Below, one piece after another: positions 62,891 through 64,000 of a DNA stretch of 64,000 nucleotides. The notes beneath the pieces are model-generated. The model was not told the origin of the DNA and did not search any database. It saw only the letters and a list, made by a program, of their open reading frames with translations. Position numbers and translations under genes: made by a program. Position 1 is the stretch's first letter. Each line of letters opens with the position of its first letter. Origin of the DNA: Paludibacteraceae bacterium (lineage in GTDB: Bacteria; Bacteroidota; Bacteroidia; Bacteroidales; Paludibacteraceae); NCBI GenBank assembly GCA_016285885.1, contig JAEERP010000009.1, positions 1 to 64,000 of the forward strand, written 5' to 3'.

Positions 62891-62919
62891 TTGGCATTTA
62901 AAAGAATTCATTATATTTG
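62891..62919 (+). promoter_or_regulatory. Promoter of the PL11-type lyase gene
   Basis: TTG at 62891-62893 and TATATTTG at 62912-62919 are separated by 18 bases; the start codon is 39 bases further on. Confidence 0.65.
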
Positions 62920-62958
62920 CGACAATAATATATATAGATACTAAAAATACTTACCAAA

Positions 62959-64000
62959 ATGAAAAACATTTACACACTATTATTGTCCGGCATGATGGCG
63001 GTCGTGGCGAACATCCCTTCCGCATCCGCGGATGCATCGAGGGGACTATGGGCTTGCCAGACGGTTAAGAATGACAATGTCTTCGTCAGCTGGCGAATGA
63101 GAGGTACGGATGCGCCGAAGTCCACCACTTACAAACTATATGCGGACGGCAAGTTGGTGAAGGAATTCACCGACCGTACCAACACCACGCTTTCCAAGAA
63201 CTATGCGAACTCGACCTTCTCGGTGGAGGTCTATAACAAAGAGGGCGAAATGATTGATTCCCAGGAGGGTGTCAAATGCGACGGTAATCATTTCCGTCAT
63301 CTCCAACTGAATCATCCAGGCTCTTACCGCTTGCCTGATGGCACGACGGTGACCTATTCTCCGTATGACTGCTCCGCCTATGATATGGACGGTGACGGAG
63401 AACAGGAGATCATCCTTTGCTGGGAAGGAGGTACGGGTGCGCTGGCAACCCCTACGGCTCCTCCGATTTTGGACTGTCTGAAGTTGGACGGCACGTTGTT
63501 GTGGCGTATCAATTTAGGACCAAATGTGTTGGCTGGTTGTCGCTTCACGTTCCTGTGCTACGATTTCGACGGGGATGGGTATGGTGAGTTGATCGCCAAG
63601 ACGGCCCAGGGCTCGAAGGACGCTACCGGCAATTTCCTTTCGAAAGGTGCGGCGGCGGGCGCTAACCATTCCGCCTCTTCCATCAACAGCTCTGGTGTTA
63701 TCACGGATGGAGGGAAAGAGTGGATCACTTGCTTCAGCGGCAAGGACGGCAAGGAGTTGGCGACAATCGATTATTGGCCATATTTCAGTATCCAGAAGGA
63801 TTGGGACGACAGAAGCACGAACACTGACGGCTCAACCTACGGACACCGAGGAAACTGGATGAAGGGTTGTGTGGCCTTTTTGCCTGTCAATGGCCAGGCT
63901 AAACCGTGCGCGGTGACCACGCGAGGCATCTACACCTATTCGTACGCCGCGGCATATTCGTGGGATGGACAGACTTTGTCCAACTTATGGAAGCACACCT
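62959..64000 (+). CDS. Rhamnogalacturonan lyase, PL11-like (3' partial)
   Basis: ATG 62959 begins a signal peptide (MKNIYTLLLSGMMAVVANI...ASADA), and the frame is open to the right window edge (347 codons). The sequence is of the PL11 rhamnogalacturonan lyase type: RGLWACQTVKNDNVFVSWRM, YDMDGDGEQEIILCWE, KLDGTLLWRINLGPN, CYDFDGDGYGELIAKTAQGS. The DxDGDG loops bind calcium in the eight-bladed propeller. It would cut the rhamnogalacturonan I backbone of pectin. Its C-terminus, where a T9SS tail might sit, is outside the window. Confidence 0.9.
   Translation, partial: MKNIYTLLLSGMMAVVANIPSASADASRGLWACQTVKNDNVFVSWRMRGTDAPKSTTYKLYADGKLVKEFTDRTNTTLSKNYANSTFSVEVYNKEGEMIDSQEGVKCDGNHFRHLQLNHPGSYRLPDGTTVTYSPYDCSAYDMDGDGEQEIILCWEGGTGALATPTAPPILDCLKLDGTLLWRINLGPNVLAGCRFTFLCYDFDGDGYGELIAKTAQGSKDATGNFLSKGAAAGANHSASSINSSGVITDGGKEWITCFSGKDGKELATIDYWPYFSIQKDWDDRSTNTDGSTYGHRGNWMKGCVAFLPVNGQAKPCAVTTRGIYTYSYAAAYSWDGQTLSNLWKHT

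Overview
The window reads as a chromosomal segment of a Bacteroidota bacterium, most likely Bacteroidales. Evidence: TAnnTTTG -7 promoter boxes before many genes (including the tRNA-Phe gene), C-terminal type IX secretion (T9SS) sorting domains, CotH/lamin-tail surface proteins, Bacteroidetes-type Rhs proteins, and PL11- and PL14-like polysaccharide lyases. The species cannot be fixed from sequence alone. No plasmid, phage or IS element was recognised.

Layout. (1) 1-5313: the 3' end of an Rhs polymorphic-toxin locus. The GIY-YIG tip of an Rhs protein cut by the window edge and its Imm26-like immunity gene are followed by two orphan cassettes, each holding a fragment of Rhs core, a new toxic tip and an immunity gene. 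Each toxin/immunity pair is followed by the same terminator hairpin. (2) 5374-16065: tcdA, three CotH-family proteins (two with T9SS tails) and a Wzx-like flippase. (3) 16388-18900: a porin-glnK-amtB nitrogen operon with a palindromic operator-like site at its promoter. (4) 19192-24711: a degenerate ureohydrolase, a PHP phosphatase, and carB behind a short leader ORF and intrinsic terminator resembling a UTP-sensing attenuator. (5) 24901-33717: a PL14-like T9SS protein, a membrane protein, an operon of GT4, esterase, PaaK-like ligase and acyltransferase, and an Lrp/AsnC regulator. (6) 34339-37903: sufBCD. (7) 38126-47458: seven tandem paralogues of a membrane-anchored TerB-like plus C-terminal J-domain protein (DjlA-like architecture), most with their own promoter and several separated by a dispersed palindromic repeat family. 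(8) 47799-54187: queH, acyl-CoA ligase, HTH-cupin regulator, SDR epimerase, GT4 and GT32. (9) 54505-58804: CHASE2 membrane protein, secreted WG-repeat caspase and secreted FecR-like/DUF4384 protein, with two sigma-54-like promoter motifs. (10) 59050-64000: tRNA-Phe, a YgjP-type metallopeptidase, two small lipoproteins, a PP-loop amidotransferase and the start of a PL11 rhamnogalacturonan lyase.

The most unusual parts are the seven-copy TerB-J array, the extracytoplasmic CHASE2-caspase-DUF4384 module, the Rhs cassette reservoir and the carB leader. All functional statements rest on motif recognition by eye; no database search was run.
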